Shown piece by piece: positions 34,757 through 42,421 of a stretch of 43,107 nt of DNA. Positions within the stretch are counted from its first letter, which is position 1. The number at the start of each line of letters is the position of its first letter. The notes under the pieces were generated by a model that was not told the DNA's origin, ran no database searches, and saw only the letters and a program-made list of their open reading frames with translations. The translations under genes and the position numbers were made by a program. Origin of the DNA: an uncultured Faecalibacterium sp. (lineage in GTDB: Bacteria > Bacillota > Clostridia > Oscillospirales > Ruminococcaceae); contig CAKTFD010000003.1 in assembly GCA_934553285.1 (NCBI GenBank), forward strand, positions 1-43,107, read 5' to 3'.

Positions 34757-34785
34757 TTGCATTCAAGCCGGTTTTGTGCTATCCT
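34757..34785 (+). promoter_or_regulatory. rplS promoter
   Basis: TTGCAT (34757-34762), 17 bp and TATCCT (34780-34785). Confidence 0.75.
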
Positions 34786-34791
34786 ATTAGG

Positions 34792-34908
34792 GCGTTAGTG
34801 TCCGCTGAGACCACAGCGGGGTTAATGACAAGTATTTATCATTAAACGGGCGGTCCTCTGACGGCTATGCCGTGTATGAACGTCTAAAAACAAATGGAGG
34901 ATTCAAAA
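34792..34908 (+). promoter_or_regulatory. Structured rplS mRNA leader (L19 leader candidate)
   Basis: The leader of about 115 nt contains three hairpins in a row: CCGCTG/CAGCGG (34802-34819), TTAATGA/TCATTAA (34822-34845) and ACGGC/GCCGT (34861-34873). Firmicutes are known to have an autoregulatory L19 leader at this place; whether this one fits that family needs a covariance-model search. Confidence 0.55.
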
Positions 34909-35250
34909 ATGGACGCACTGAAGATTATTTCTGAAGGCAGCATCAAGGCTGAAAAGCCCCAGTTCAACGTTGGCGACACCGTCCGCGTTGATGTTCGTAT
35001 CAAGGAAGGCGACCGTGAGCGCATCCAGGCCTTTGAGGGCACTGTGATCGCAAAGAAGCACGGCGGCGTTGCTGAGACCTTCACCGTTCGCCGCGTGGCT
35101 TACGGTGTCGGCATCGAGCGTGTCTTCCCCATCAACAGCCCCTTCGTTGAGAAGGTCACTGTTGTCCGCAAGGGCAAGGTCCGCCGCGCAAAGCTGTTCT
35201 ATCTGCGTGGCCGTACGGGCAAGGCTGCCAAGGTCAAGAGCGATATTTGA
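34909..35250 (+). CDS. rplS: 50S ribosomal protein L19
   Basis: The 113-residue L19 sits at the interface of the two ribosomal subunits. The protein has the family blocks FNVGDTVRVDVRIKEGDRERIQAFEGTVIA, GIERVFPINSPFVEKV and the basic end RRAKLFYLRGRTGKAAKV. The ATG at 34909 follows GGAGGATTCAAAA. The gene has its own promoter, structured leader and terminator. Its codon use is more biased to CGT/GCT/GTT than its neighbours, as expected for a highly expressed gene. Confidence 0.98.
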   Translation: MDALKIISEGSIKAEKPQFNVGDTVRVDVRIKEGDRERIQAFEGTVIAKKHGGVAETFTVRRVAYGVGIERVFPINSPFVEKVTVVRKGKVRRAKLFYLRGRTGKAAKVKSDI

Positions 35251-35274
35251 TCATCCCCGATTTGAAACCGGGAG

Positions 35275-35302
35275 AAAAGGGACAACTTGTTGTCCCTTTT
35301 TT
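35275..35302 (+). terminator. Terminator after rplS
   Basis: AAAAGGGACAA and TTGTCCCTTTT flank a CTTG loop, followed by further Ts. Confidence 0.95.
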
Positions 35303-35355
35303 CTTTTTCAAGCTGCGGGCAGATGTATAAAACCAGAAAGGCTGGTGGTAAAACT

Positions 35356-35907
35356 ATGGAAAAACAGCAACAAACGCAGCAGACGGTGCGCGGGCAGGGT
35401 ATGCTGGAATGGTACGAGGCGCTTATCTCCGCCGCGCTGGTGCTGGTGCTGATCTTTTCGTTTTTCTTCCGCATCATTCAGGTGGATGGCCGCTCCATGG
35501 TGCCCACCCTGACTAATGGCGATAAGCTCATTGTCTGGGCTGCAGGCTACACCCCGCAGCGGGGCGATGTGGTCATCGTGGACAGCTACACCGTTTACGG
35601 CAAGCCGCTGGTCAAACGCATCATCGCCAAGGGCGGCGATACCATCAGCATTGATTACGATGCCGGTACGGTCACGGTCAACGGCGAGCTGCTGCAGGAG
35701 AACTACATCGCAGCGCCTACTTATCTGGGCTATGATGTAGAGTTTCCGTATACCGTGCCGGAGGGCACGCTGTTCGTGATGGGCGATAACCGCAACGAAT
35801 CGCTGGACAGCCGTTCTTCCTATGTCGGCTGCATTGACGAGCGTGATATCCTGGGCAAGGTACTGCTGTGCTTTATGCCCTTTACAGATTTTGGGGTGGT
35901 AAAATGA
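35356..35907 (+). CDS. lepB: Type I signal peptidase
   Basis: The enzyme removes signal peptides of exported proteins at the outer face of the membrane. The 183-residue protein has one N-terminal membrane segment (about 20-40). The catalytic serine is Ser47 (DGRSMVPTL) and the catalytic lysine is Lys87 (PLVKRIIAKGGD); FVMGDNRNESLDSRS is also conserved. The chosen ATG at 35356 follows GGTGGTAAAACT; an upstream in-frame ATG at 35323 is possible. The downstream gene overlaps by 4 nt. Confidence 0.94.
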   Translation: MEKQQQTQQTVRGQGMLEWYEALISAALVLVLIFSFFFRIIQVDGRSMVPTLTNGDKLIVWAAGYTPQRGDVVIVDSYTVYGKPLVKRIIAKGGDTISIDYDAGTVTVNGELLQENYIAAPTYLGYDVEFPYTVPEGTLFVMGDNRNESLDSRSSYVGCIDERDILGKVLLCFMPFTDFGVVK

Positions 35908-36827
35908 ACGAGATGGATACCCGGTTTGCAAACCAGTTCAATATTCAGTGGTTCCCTGGCCACATGACCAAGACCCTGCGCATGATGGAGCAGGAGATCC
36001 AGCATGTGGATGCCAGCCTTGTGCTGCTGGACGCACGCATTCCTCTGTCCAGCCTGAACCCGGAGATCGAGCGCATCACGGCGCGCAAGCCGAAACTCTA
36101 TGCGCTGAACAAGGCCGACCTTGCCGACCCGGCTGTGACCGAGGAGTGGATCCGCTACTTCCACGCCGCAGATGCCGGCTGCGTGGCTATCAGCGCCAAG
36201 CAGAAGGGCGGCGCAAATGCCGTGAAGGCTGCCATTGAAAAGGAGCTTTCCGGCCTGCTGGAGCGCCGCCAGAACCGCGGTATGGGCGGTGCAAAAACGC
36301 AGGTGATGCTGTGCGGCATCCCCAACGTGGGCAAATCGACCTTTATCAACACCTTTGCAGGCTCTGCCCGCGCCAAGGCGGCCGACCGTCCCGGTGTGAC
36401 CAAGGGCAAGCAGTGGGTCAGCACCGAAAAGTTCGACCTGCTGGATATGCCCGGCGTGCTGTGGAAAAAGTTCGATTCCAAGACCATCGCCTCCAATCTG
36501 GCCTTCATCGGCTCCATCAAGGACGATATCCTGGATGTGGAGGAGCTGGCCATGAACCTGCTGGACGAAGTGCGCCGCAACTATCCGGAGCTTGTAGCAC
36601 AGCGCTACAAGCTGGATGCCGAAACGCTGGCACTGCCGCCCTATGAGCTGCTGGAGGCCATTGGCCGCAAGCGCGGTCTGCTTGTGCGCGGCGGCGAGGT
36701 GAACACCGAGCGCTGTGCCATCATGCTGGTGGATGAGTTCCGTGCCTGCAAGTGGGGACGCATCTCGCTGGAGCGCCCGCCGCAGCGGGACGATCTGACC
36801 GATTTTGCTGAGGAGGATGAGGAATGA
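35904..36827 (+). CDS. rbgA: Ribosome biogenesis GTPase RbgA (YlqF)
   Basis: RbgA helps the late steps of 50S subunit assembly. The 307-residue protein is a circularly permuted GTPase. G4 comes first (LNKAD, 68-72), then G5 (ISAK, 96-99), then G1 GIPNVGKST (138-146) and G3 DMPG (181-184). The leading segment IQWFPGHMTKT holds the conserved histidine. It starts inside the lepB stop (ATGA) and its own stop overlaps rnhB the same way, so lepB-rbgA-rnhB-yraN form one translationally coupled operon. Confidence 0.96.
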   Translation: MNEMDTRFANQFNIQWFPGHMTKTLRMMEQEIQHVDASLVLLDARIPLSSLNPEIERITARKPKLYALNKADLADPAVTEEWIRYFHAADAGCVAISAKQKGGANAVKAAIEKELSGLLERRQNRGMGGAKTQVMLCGIPNVGKSTFINTFAGSARAKAADRPGVTKGKQWVSTEKFDLLDMPGVLWKKFDSKTIASNLAFIGSIKDDILDVEELAMNLLDEVRRNYPELVAQRYKLDAETLALPPYELLEAIGRKRGLLVRGGEVNTERCAIMLVDEFRACKWGRISLERPPQRDDLTDFAEEDEE

Positions 36828-37471
36828 AGCGCCGCTCGGATGAGGAGATCTCGGCTCCGCTGTACGCCTTTGACGCCGAAGTGCGCAGCCAGTACGGCTG
36901 CTTTGCCGGTGTGGATGAGGCCGGGCGCGGCCCGCTGTGCGGCCCCGTGTGTGTGGCAGCCTGTATCCTGGACCCGGAAAACCCGGTGTACGGCATCAAC
37001 GATTCCAAAAAGCTGACCGAGAAAAAGCGCGAGGCATTGTTTGACGAGATCTGCCAGAAAGCGCTGGCCTACCGCATCGTCTTTGTGGGGCCGGAGATCA
37101 TCGACCGGGAAAACATCCTGCATGCCACCATGGGCGGGATGCAGCAGGCGGTGGAAGAGCTGGACATCGTACCCAATCTGGTGCTGGTGGACGGCAACCG
37201 CACTCCTGCAGGGCTGCAGATCCCGGCGCAGCCAGTAGTCAAGGGCGATGCTACCAGCGCCAGCATCGGCGCAGCATCCGTCCTGGCCAAGGTCAGCCGG
37301 GACCGCTACATGCTGGAGCTGGACAAACAGTACCCGCAGTATCAGCTGGCAAAACACAAGGGCTACCCCACAAAACTGCATTACGAGCTGATCGCGCAGT
37401 ACGGCATCCAGCCGTTCTACCGCCGCAGCTTCCTTAAAAAGCAGGGCTACTGGCCGGAGAACGGCAAGTGA
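36824..37471 (+). CDS. rnhB: Ribonuclease HII
   Basis: RNase HII removes single ribonucleotides and RNA from RNA-DNA hybrids. The 215-residue protein has the active-site block GVDEAGRGPLCGP (Asp31, Glu32), then Asp123 (LVDGN) and Asp160 (KVSRD), with the family block DATSASIGAASVLAKV. It overlaps rbgA by 4 nt upstream and yraN by 4 nt downstream. Confidence 0.96.
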   Translation: MKRRSDEEISAPLYAFDAEVRSQYGCFAGVDEAGRGPLCGPVCVAACILDPENPVYGINDSKKLTEKKREALFDEICQKALAYRIVFVGPEIIDRENILHATMGGMQQAVEELDIVPNLVLVDGNRTPAGLQIPAQPVVKGDATSASIGAASVLAKVSRDRYMLELDKQYPQYQLAKHKGYPTKLHYELIAQYGIQPFYRRSFLKKQGYWPENGK

Positions 37472-37836
37472 ACCGCGCCGAGACCGGCCACAGGGGAGAA
37501 GCAGTGGCTGCCCGCTGGTATCAGAAACAGGGGGCGCAGTTGCTGACCCATAATTATCGCACCCGAATGGGGGAACTGGATCTTGTACTGCGAGAGCCGG
37601 ACGGGACCTTGGTCATCTGCGAGGTCAAGACCCGCAGCCCGGAGATGCTGGCATCGCCTGCTTCGGCGGTAAGCCCGGCCAAGCAGCGCCGCCTGATCCG
37701 GGCAGCACAGGCCTATCTGCAGCAGACCGGACAAAGCGAAGAACCGGTGCGTTTTGACGTTGCGGAAGTAGTTCCTCTTGACAGCGGGCGCTGGATGGTA
37801 CATATTATAAAGGGTGCCTTTCTCTGCAAAAATTAG
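37468..37836 (+). CDS. yraN: YraN/UPF0102 family nuclease-like protein
   Basis: The 122-residue protein has the restriction-endonuclease-like fold motifs of UPF0102: GEAVAARWYQKQGAQLL, GELDLVLREPDGTLVICEVKTR (with the D-ExK pattern) and RFDVAEV. It follows rnhB in very many bacteria; the substrate is unknown. The start is a GTG overlapping the rnhB stop (GTGA). It ends the lepB-rbgA-rnhB-yraN operon. Confidence 0.9.
   Translation: MNRAETGHRGEAVAARWYQKQGAQLLTHNYRTRMGELDLVLREPDGTLVICEVKTRSPEMLASPASAVSPAKQRRLIRAAQAYLQQTGQSEEPVRFDVAEVVPLDSGRWMVHIIKGAFLCKN
37778..37808 (+). promoter_or_regulatory. Possible thrC promoter inside the yraN end
   Basis: Consensus TTGACA (37778-37783), 19 bp and TATTAT (37803-37808). 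The spacing is longer than ideal. Confidence 0.45.
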
Positions 37837-37896
37837 GCAGGATCCGTGGCACCGGTGGGAAGTATACGGTAAAACGAAGGTTTTTCCGTACAACCG

Positions 37897-37917
37897 GGAA
37901 CGTGCCCGGCACGTTCC
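37897..37917 (+). promoter_or_regulatory. Hairpin in the thrC leader
   Basis: GGAACGTGC and GCACGTTCC form a perfect 9-bp stem with a CCG loop, ending 8 nt before the AAAGGAG ribosome binding site. No T tract follows, so it is not a terminator; it may affect mRNA stability or initiation. Confidence 0.45.
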
Positions 37918-37939
37918 GTGGCGAAAAGGAGCGATGACC

Positions 37940-39400
37940 ATGCAGTTTTTCAGTACCAGAGATCAGAACCGCAAAGTAACCTCTTCTCAGGCAATCGCAC
38001 AGGGGCTGTCTGATGAAGGCGGCCTGTTTGTGCCGGAAAGTTTTCCGCAGGTAGATGTAAAGGCGCTGTGCGGGCTGGAGTATCCCGCGCTGGCAGCCGC
38101 TGTTGTGCGGGAATACCTGACCGACTACGACCCCGCATTCCTGACCGAAGCCACCCGTAGCACCTACGGGGATGCTTTTGGCGGCAAGGCAGGCTATCTT
38201 GCCCCGGTGGAAGGGGATACCTATGCCCTGGAACTGTGGCACGGCCCCACCTGCGCGTTCAAGGATTATGCGCTGCAGCTGATGCCGAAGCTGCTTGTGG
38301 AAGCCAAAAAGAATCTGGGCCGCACCGAAAAGACCCTGATCCTTGTGGCGACCAGCGGTGATACCGGCAAGGCTGCGCTGGATGGCTACCACGATATCCC
38401 GGGGGTGGAGATCGCTGTATTTTATCCCACCGGCGGCACTAGCGAGATCCAGCGCCTGCAGATGGCTACCCAGGAGGGTGCCAATGTGGCGGTATATGCG
38501 GTGCGCGGCAACTTTGACGATGCCCAGACCGGCGTGAAAAAGGTCTTTGGCGATAAGGCCATCGCCGCCGAGCTGGAAAAGCGGAACATCCGCCTTTCCA
38601 GCGCAAACTCCATCAACTGGGGCCGCCTTGTGCCGCAGATCGTCTACTATTTTGCTGCCTACGCCCAGCTGCTCAAGGCAGGCCGGATCACCTTCGGCAA
38701 CGAGGTGGATTTCTGCGTGCCTACCGGTAACTTTGGCGATATCCTGGCCGGTTATTACGCAAAGCGGATGGGCCTGCCTGTGGGCAAGCTGGTCTGCGCA
38801 TCCAACGAGAACAATGTCCTGACGGATTTTCTCACCACCGGTACATATACCGCAAAGCGGGCGTTCTTCAAGACCACCTCTCCCAGCATGGACATTCTGG
38901 TATCCTCTAATCTGGAGCGCCTGCTGTACCATGTGACCGGCAGTGATGCCGAGGTGGCGGGCTTTATGCAGCAGCTGGCTGCCACCGGCAGCTATACTGT
39001 CCGGCCCGAGACACTGGCTGCGATCCAGGATACCTTCTCCTGCGGCTGGAGCAGCGAGGCCGAAGTGGCAGCAGAGATCCGCTCCCGCTACGAAAAGGAC
39101 GGCTACCTGTGCGATACCCACACGGCTGTGGCTTTCCATGTGGCCGGGCAGAAAAAGCGGCAGGGCGTGCCTATGATAGTGCTTTCCACCGCATCGCCCT
39201 TCAAGTTCCCCCGCAGTGTGCTGAGCGCCCTGGGCAAAACTGCCCCGGAAAACGATTTTGAAGCCATGCAGCAGCTGGAAGCTGCCACCGGGCATACCGC
39301 ACCGGCAAGCCTTGCCGCCCTGCGCAGCAAGGCCGAGCGCTTTGATACCGTTATCGCGCCGACGCAGATCGCCGAGGTGGCGCTGGGCTATCAGGCATGA
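37940..39400 (+). CDS. thrC: Threonine synthase
   Basis: The PLP enzyme converts O-phosphohomoserine to threonine. The 486-residue protein begins MQFFSTRDQNRKVTSSQAIA and has YALELWHGPTCAFKDYALQ with the PLP-binding Lys108. It also has the phosphate-binding TSGDTGKAAL and the block SSANSINWGRLVPQIVYY. Length and motifs match the E. coli-type synthase. The ATG at 37940 is 8 nt after AAAGGAG; the ATG at 37934 is too close. No hom or thrB is adjacent. Confidence 0.96.
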   Translation: MQFFSTRDQNRKVTSSQAIAQGLSDEGGLFVPESFPQVDVKALCGLEYPALAAAVVREYLTDYDPAFLTEATRSTYGDAFGGKAGYLAPVEGDTYALELWHGPTCAFKDYALQLMPKLLVEAKKNLGRTEKTLILVATSGDTGKAALDGYHDIPGVEIAVFYPTGGTSEIQRLQMATQEGANVAVYAVRGNFDDAQTGVKKVFGDKAIAAELEKRNIRLSSANSINWGRLVPQIVYYFAAYAQLLKAGRITFGNEVDFCVPTGNFGDILAGYYAKRMGLPVGKLVCASNENNVLTDFLTTGTYTAKRAFFKTTSPSMDILVSSNLERLLYHVTGSDAEVAGFMQQLAATGSYTVRPETLAAIQDTFSCGWSSEAEVAAEIRSRYEKDGYLCDTHTAVAFHVAGQKKRQGVPMIVLSTASPFKFPRSVLSALGKTAPENDFEAMQQLEAATGHTAPASLAALRSKAERFDTVIAPTQIAEVALGYQA

Positions 39401-39436
39401 TCTTCTGCGGACTGACAGAACAGGAGTAAACAGACT

Positions 39437-40120
39437 ATGGCACTTTTTGTGCTTGGCGACCCCCATCTTTCCCTGGGCGCATCCAAGCCGATGGATATCT
39501 TTCCCGGCTGGAACGATTATGTGGACCGGCTGGAAAAAAACTGGCGCAAGCTTATCACCCCGCAGGACACGATCGTGCTGGCAGGGGATATCAGCTGGGC
39601 CATGCGCCTGACCGATACCCGCAGGGACTTTGCTTTTCTGCAAAGCCTGCCGGGGCAGAAGATCCTCATGAAGGGCAACCACGATTACTGGTGGTCTACC
39701 GCCAATAAGATGAACGCCTACCTCAAGGCAGAAGGCTTTGACAGCCTGCATATCCTGCACAACAACTCCTATACAGTGGAAGGCTACGCTATCTGTGGTA
39801 CCCGCGGCTGGCTGTTCGATGTGGGGGAACCCCACGATGAAAAAGTGATGAACCGTGAGATCGGCCGTTTGCGCATGAGCCTGCAGGCAGCAGAACCCGG
39901 GCTGGAAAAGCTGGTTTTTCTGCACTATCCGCCGGTGTATACCGGCACCAGTGCCCCGGAGATCGTAGCGACCCTGAAAGAGTATGGGATACGCACCTGT
40001 TTTTACGGGCATCTGCACGGCAATGCCATCCGTTATGCGGTGCAGGGCGAGGTGGACGGCATCCGCTACAAGCTGGTAAGTGCCGATGGCCTGCGTTTCT
40101 GCCCCTATCGCATCAACTGA
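39437..40120 (+). CDS. Metallophosphoesterase
   Basis: The 227-residue protein has the full calcineurin-like motif set: DPHLS (Asp8, His10), GDISW (Asp51), GNHDYWW (Asn81, His82), HYPP and a terminal GHLHG. It binds two metal ions and hydrolyses a phosphoester, but the substrate is not evident. This subfamily, with WAMRLTDT and GNHDYWW, is widespread in Firmicutes and uncharacterised as far as I know. It begins 36 nt after thrC, so it may be co-transcribed with it. Confidence 0.85.
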   Translation: MALFVLGDPHLSLGASKPMDIFPGWNDYVDRLEKNWRKLITPQDTIVLAGDISWAMRLTDTRRDFAFLQSLPGQKILMKGNHDYWWSTANKMNAYLKAEGFDSLHILHNNSYTVEGYAICGTRGWLFDVGEPHDEKVMNREIGRLRMSLQAAEPGLEKLVFLHYPPVYTGTSAPEIVATLKEYGIRTCFYGHLHGNAIRYAVQGEVDGIRYKLVSADGLRFCPYRIN

Positions 40121-40185
40121 GAAGGATGCAAAAGGGCAGAAACGACAAAATTTAAAAATTTGGTATGGCAATTGTGTCCAGAGCG

Positions 40186-40336
40186 TGCTATAATAAGTTT
40201 TGACGCGATTGTTGCACCCAATTGAGCGCGCGCGTCCCCGCATTCCGTGTGCATACAGCAAGGACGTGGTGCGCGGTTGCCCCGGGCAAAAACTTCCTGC
40301 CCTGAGCAATAGAATATTTGAGTGGAGGATAAACAA
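40186..40336 (+). promoter_or_regulatory. tig promoter (extended -10) and long leader
   Basis: TGCTATAAT at 40186-40194 is an extended -10; no good -35 is present. The start near 40201 gives a 136-nt leader. A GC-rich segment (GCGCGCGCGTCC and GGACGTGGTGCGC) can fold back with G-U pairs, followed by TTGCC/GGCAA. No known riboswitch was recognised. Confidence 0.55.
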
Positions 40337-41653
40337 ATGAATCTCATCAAGTGTGAAAAGCTCGAGAAGAGCATGGCAGAACTGCAGTTCTCCATCGATG
40401 CAGAGGCTTTCAAGAAGGCTGTTGCCGATGTTTTCAAAAAAGAAGGCAAGAAGTACCCTGTGCAGGGCTTCCGCAAGGGCAAGGCTCCCAAGGCTCTGAT
40501 CGAAAAGATGTACGGCGCAGATGTCTTTACCTATGACGCCATCAACGAGCTGTTCCCGGAGGCTTTCGAGGCTGCTGTCAAGGAAGCCGGTCTGGAGCCG
40601 GTCGGCCGTCCTGAGGTCTCTGTGGATTCCGCAAGCGAGAACGAGGGCGCTACCCTGACCGTTAAGGTCGCCGTCAAGCCCGAGGTCAAGGTTGGCAGCT
40701 ATAACGGTCTGACGGTGGAAAAGACTGTCCATACTGTTACCGATGAGGCTGTGGATGCTGAGCTGAAGCGTGTGCAGGAGCGCAATGCCCGTGAGCTGAC
40801 CCGTGAGGGCGCTGCACAGGATGGCGATATCGCTGATATCGACTTCGAGGGCTTTGTGGACGGTGTCGCATTTGAGGGCGGCAAGGCTGAGCACTACAGC
40901 CTGACCCTGGGCAGCGGCAGCTTCATCCCCGGCTTTGAGGAGCAGATCGTTGGTCACTCCGCAGGCGAAGAGTTCGATGTGAACGTTACCTTCCCCACCG
41001 AGTACCAGGCTGCTGAGCTGGCTGGCAAGGCTGCTACCTTCAAGATCGTGCTGCACGAAGTGAAGTACAAGGAGCTGCCCGCTCTGGATGACGAGCTGGC
41101 AAAGGACTGCTCCGAGTACGACACGCTGGACGAGTTTAAGGCTTCCATCCGCAAGAACAACCAGGAGCAGCTGGACAAGCAGGATGATCTGGCTGTTGAG
41201 AATGCTCTGGTCGATCAGGTCATCGACAGCATGGAGGCTGAGATCCCCCAGGCTATGTACGATGCCCGTATGGACGAGATGGTCAACGACTTTGCTTTCC
41301 GTGTGGAGCAGCAGGGTCTGCGCCTGGAAGACTACCTGAAGTATATGGGCCAGACCATGGAGCAGTTCCGTGCTGCCTTTATGCCGCAGGCTGAAAAGCA
41401 GGTCAAGATCGGCCTGGCTCTGGAGGCTGTTGCTGCTGCTGAGCACATCGAGGCATCCGAAGAGGAGATCACTGCCGAGATCAAGCGCATTGCCGACCAG
41501 TACAAGATGGAAGAGGACAAGGTCCGTGAGCTGATCAACATCGAGGATCTGAAGCAGGATCTGGCTCGCACCAAGGCCATCGATTTCATCAAGAGCCACG
41601 CAAACATCGTGGAGAAGCCCGCAGAGGCTGAAAAGGCTGCTGACGCTGAGTAA
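40337..41653 (+). CDS. tig: Trigger factor, ribosome-associated chaperone
   Basis: Trigger factor binds nascent chains at the ribosome exit. The 438-residue protein has the N-terminal ribosome-binding domain with the signature GFRKGKAPKALIEKMYG. The FKBP-type prolyl isomerase domain follows (about 150-240, DGDIADIDFEGFVDG and GSGSFIPGFEEQIVG), then the C-terminal chaperone arms. The ATG at 40337 follows GGAGGATAAACAA. Codon use is strongly biased, as in rplS, suggesting high expression. It precedes clpP-clpX, the usual order. Confidence 0.97.
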   Translation: MNLIKCEKLEKSMAELQFSIDAEAFKKAVADVFKKEGKKYPVQGFRKGKAPKALIEKMYGADVFTYDAINELFPEAFEAAVKEAGLEPVGRPEVSVDSASENEGATLTVKVAVKPEVKVGSYNGLTVEKTVHTVTDEAVDAELKRVQERNARELTREGAAQDGDIADIDFEGFVDGVAFEGGKAEHYSLTLGSGSFIPGFEEQIVGHSAGEEFDVNVTFPTEYQAAELAGKAATFKIVLHEVKYKELPALDDELAKDCSEYDTLDEFKASIRKNNQEQLDKQDDLAVENALVDQVIDSMEAEIPQAMYDARMDEMVNDFAFRVEQQGLRLEDYLKYMGQTMEQFRAAFMPQAEKQVKIGLALEAVAAAEHIEASEEEITAEIKRIADQYKMEEDKVRELINIEDLKQDLARTKAIDFIKSHANIVEKPAEAEKAADAE

Positions 41654-41668
41654 TCAGTGCCCGGCCGC

Positions 41669-41691
41669 ATAAGGCGCCGCAGGCGTTTTAT
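41669..41691 (+). terminator. Short terminator-like hairpin after tig
   Basis: ATAAGGCGCC and GGCGTTTTAT pair (two G-T pairs) around GCA, with the T run inside the right arm. Confidence 0.5.
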
Positions 41692-41702
41692 CAGAGGTTG
41701 TT

Positions 41703-41754
41703 AAAATTGACCGGTACGGCTGAACTTTACAGGGAACCCGTATCGGTCAATTTT
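41703..41754 (+). terminator. Long hairpin between tig and clpP
   Basis: AAAATTGACCGGTACGG (41703-41719) and CCGTATCGGTCAATTTT (41738-41754) form a 17-bp stem with one G-T pair and an 18-nt loop. The A and T ends make it a possible terminator or attenuator ahead of clpP; it could also be an operator. Confidence 0.55.
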
Positions 41755-41790
41755 GCCAATAAACTTAAACCATTCCAGGAGGCGAACTTT

Positions 41791-42387
41791 ATGAGTTTTG
41801 TTCCTTACGTTGTCGAGCAGTCGGCGCACGGGGAGCGTTCCTACGATATTTTCTCCCGTCTGCTGAACGATCGCATCATCGTGCTGAGCGAGGATGTCAA
41901 CGATACTACCGCAAGCCTTGTGGTGGCGCAGCTGCTGTATCTGGAAGGGCAGGACCCGGATAAGGATATCAGCCTGTATATCAACAGCCCCGGCGGCTCC
42001 ATCAGTGCCGGCATGGCCATCCACGATACCATGCAGTATATCAAGTGCGATGTTTCCACTATCTGCATGGGTATGGCCGCCTCTATGGGCGCTTTTCTGC
42101 TGGCCAGCGGCACCAAGGGCAAGCGCTTTGCACTGCCCAATGCCGAGGTTATGATCCACCAGCCGCTGATCGGCGGCCAGGGCGGCGGCCTTTCCGGCCA
42201 GACCACGGATATCAAGATCCATGCCGAGCACATGGTGTATATCCGCGATAAGATGAACCGGATGCTCAGCGAGTACACCGGCCAGCCGCTGGAAAAGATC
42301 CAGCAGGACACCGAGCGCGATAACTATCTGTCTGCTCAGCAGGCAAAGGAGTACGGCCTGATCGATGAGGTCATCGCCCACCGCTGA
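41791..42387 (+). CDS. clpP: ATP-dependent Clp protease proteolytic subunit
   Basis: ClpP forms the 14-subunit proteolytic chamber used with ClpX or other unfoldases. The 198-residue protein has the catalytic triad Ser98 (GMAASMG), His123 (MIHQPLIGG) and Asp173 (QQDTERD). The N-terminal YVVEQSAHGERSYDIFSRLL is canonical. The ATG at 41791 follows AGGAGGCGAACTTT; the open frame upstream of it covers the hairpin at 41703 and is not family-like. clpX follows after 34 nt. Confidence 0.97.
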   Translation: MSFVPYVVEQSAHGERSYDIFSRLLNDRIIVLSEDVNDTTASLVVAQLLYLEGQDPDKDISLYINSPGGSISAGMAIHDTMQYIKCDVSTICMGMAASMGAFLLASGTKGKRFALPNAEVMIHQPLIGGQGGGLSGQTTDIKIHAEHMVYIRDKMNRMLSEYTGQPLEKIQQDTERDNYLSAQQAKEYGLIDEVIAHR

Positions 42388-42421
42388 ACCATCAATTTAT
42401 CCAGGATAAGGAAAAACAGCT

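Noticed and set aside
37805..41599. Open frame of over 1,200 codons on the minus strand, opposite thrC, the phosphoesterase and tig
   Set aside because: It is the antisense shadow of three well-supported genes, has no ribosome binding site or family motifs and crosses a promoter and intergenic regions.
41707..41750. CtsR operator upstream of clpP
   Set aside because: CtsR sites are closely spaced direct heptad repeats; here GGTCAA halves are inverted and far apart, so a hairpin explains them better.
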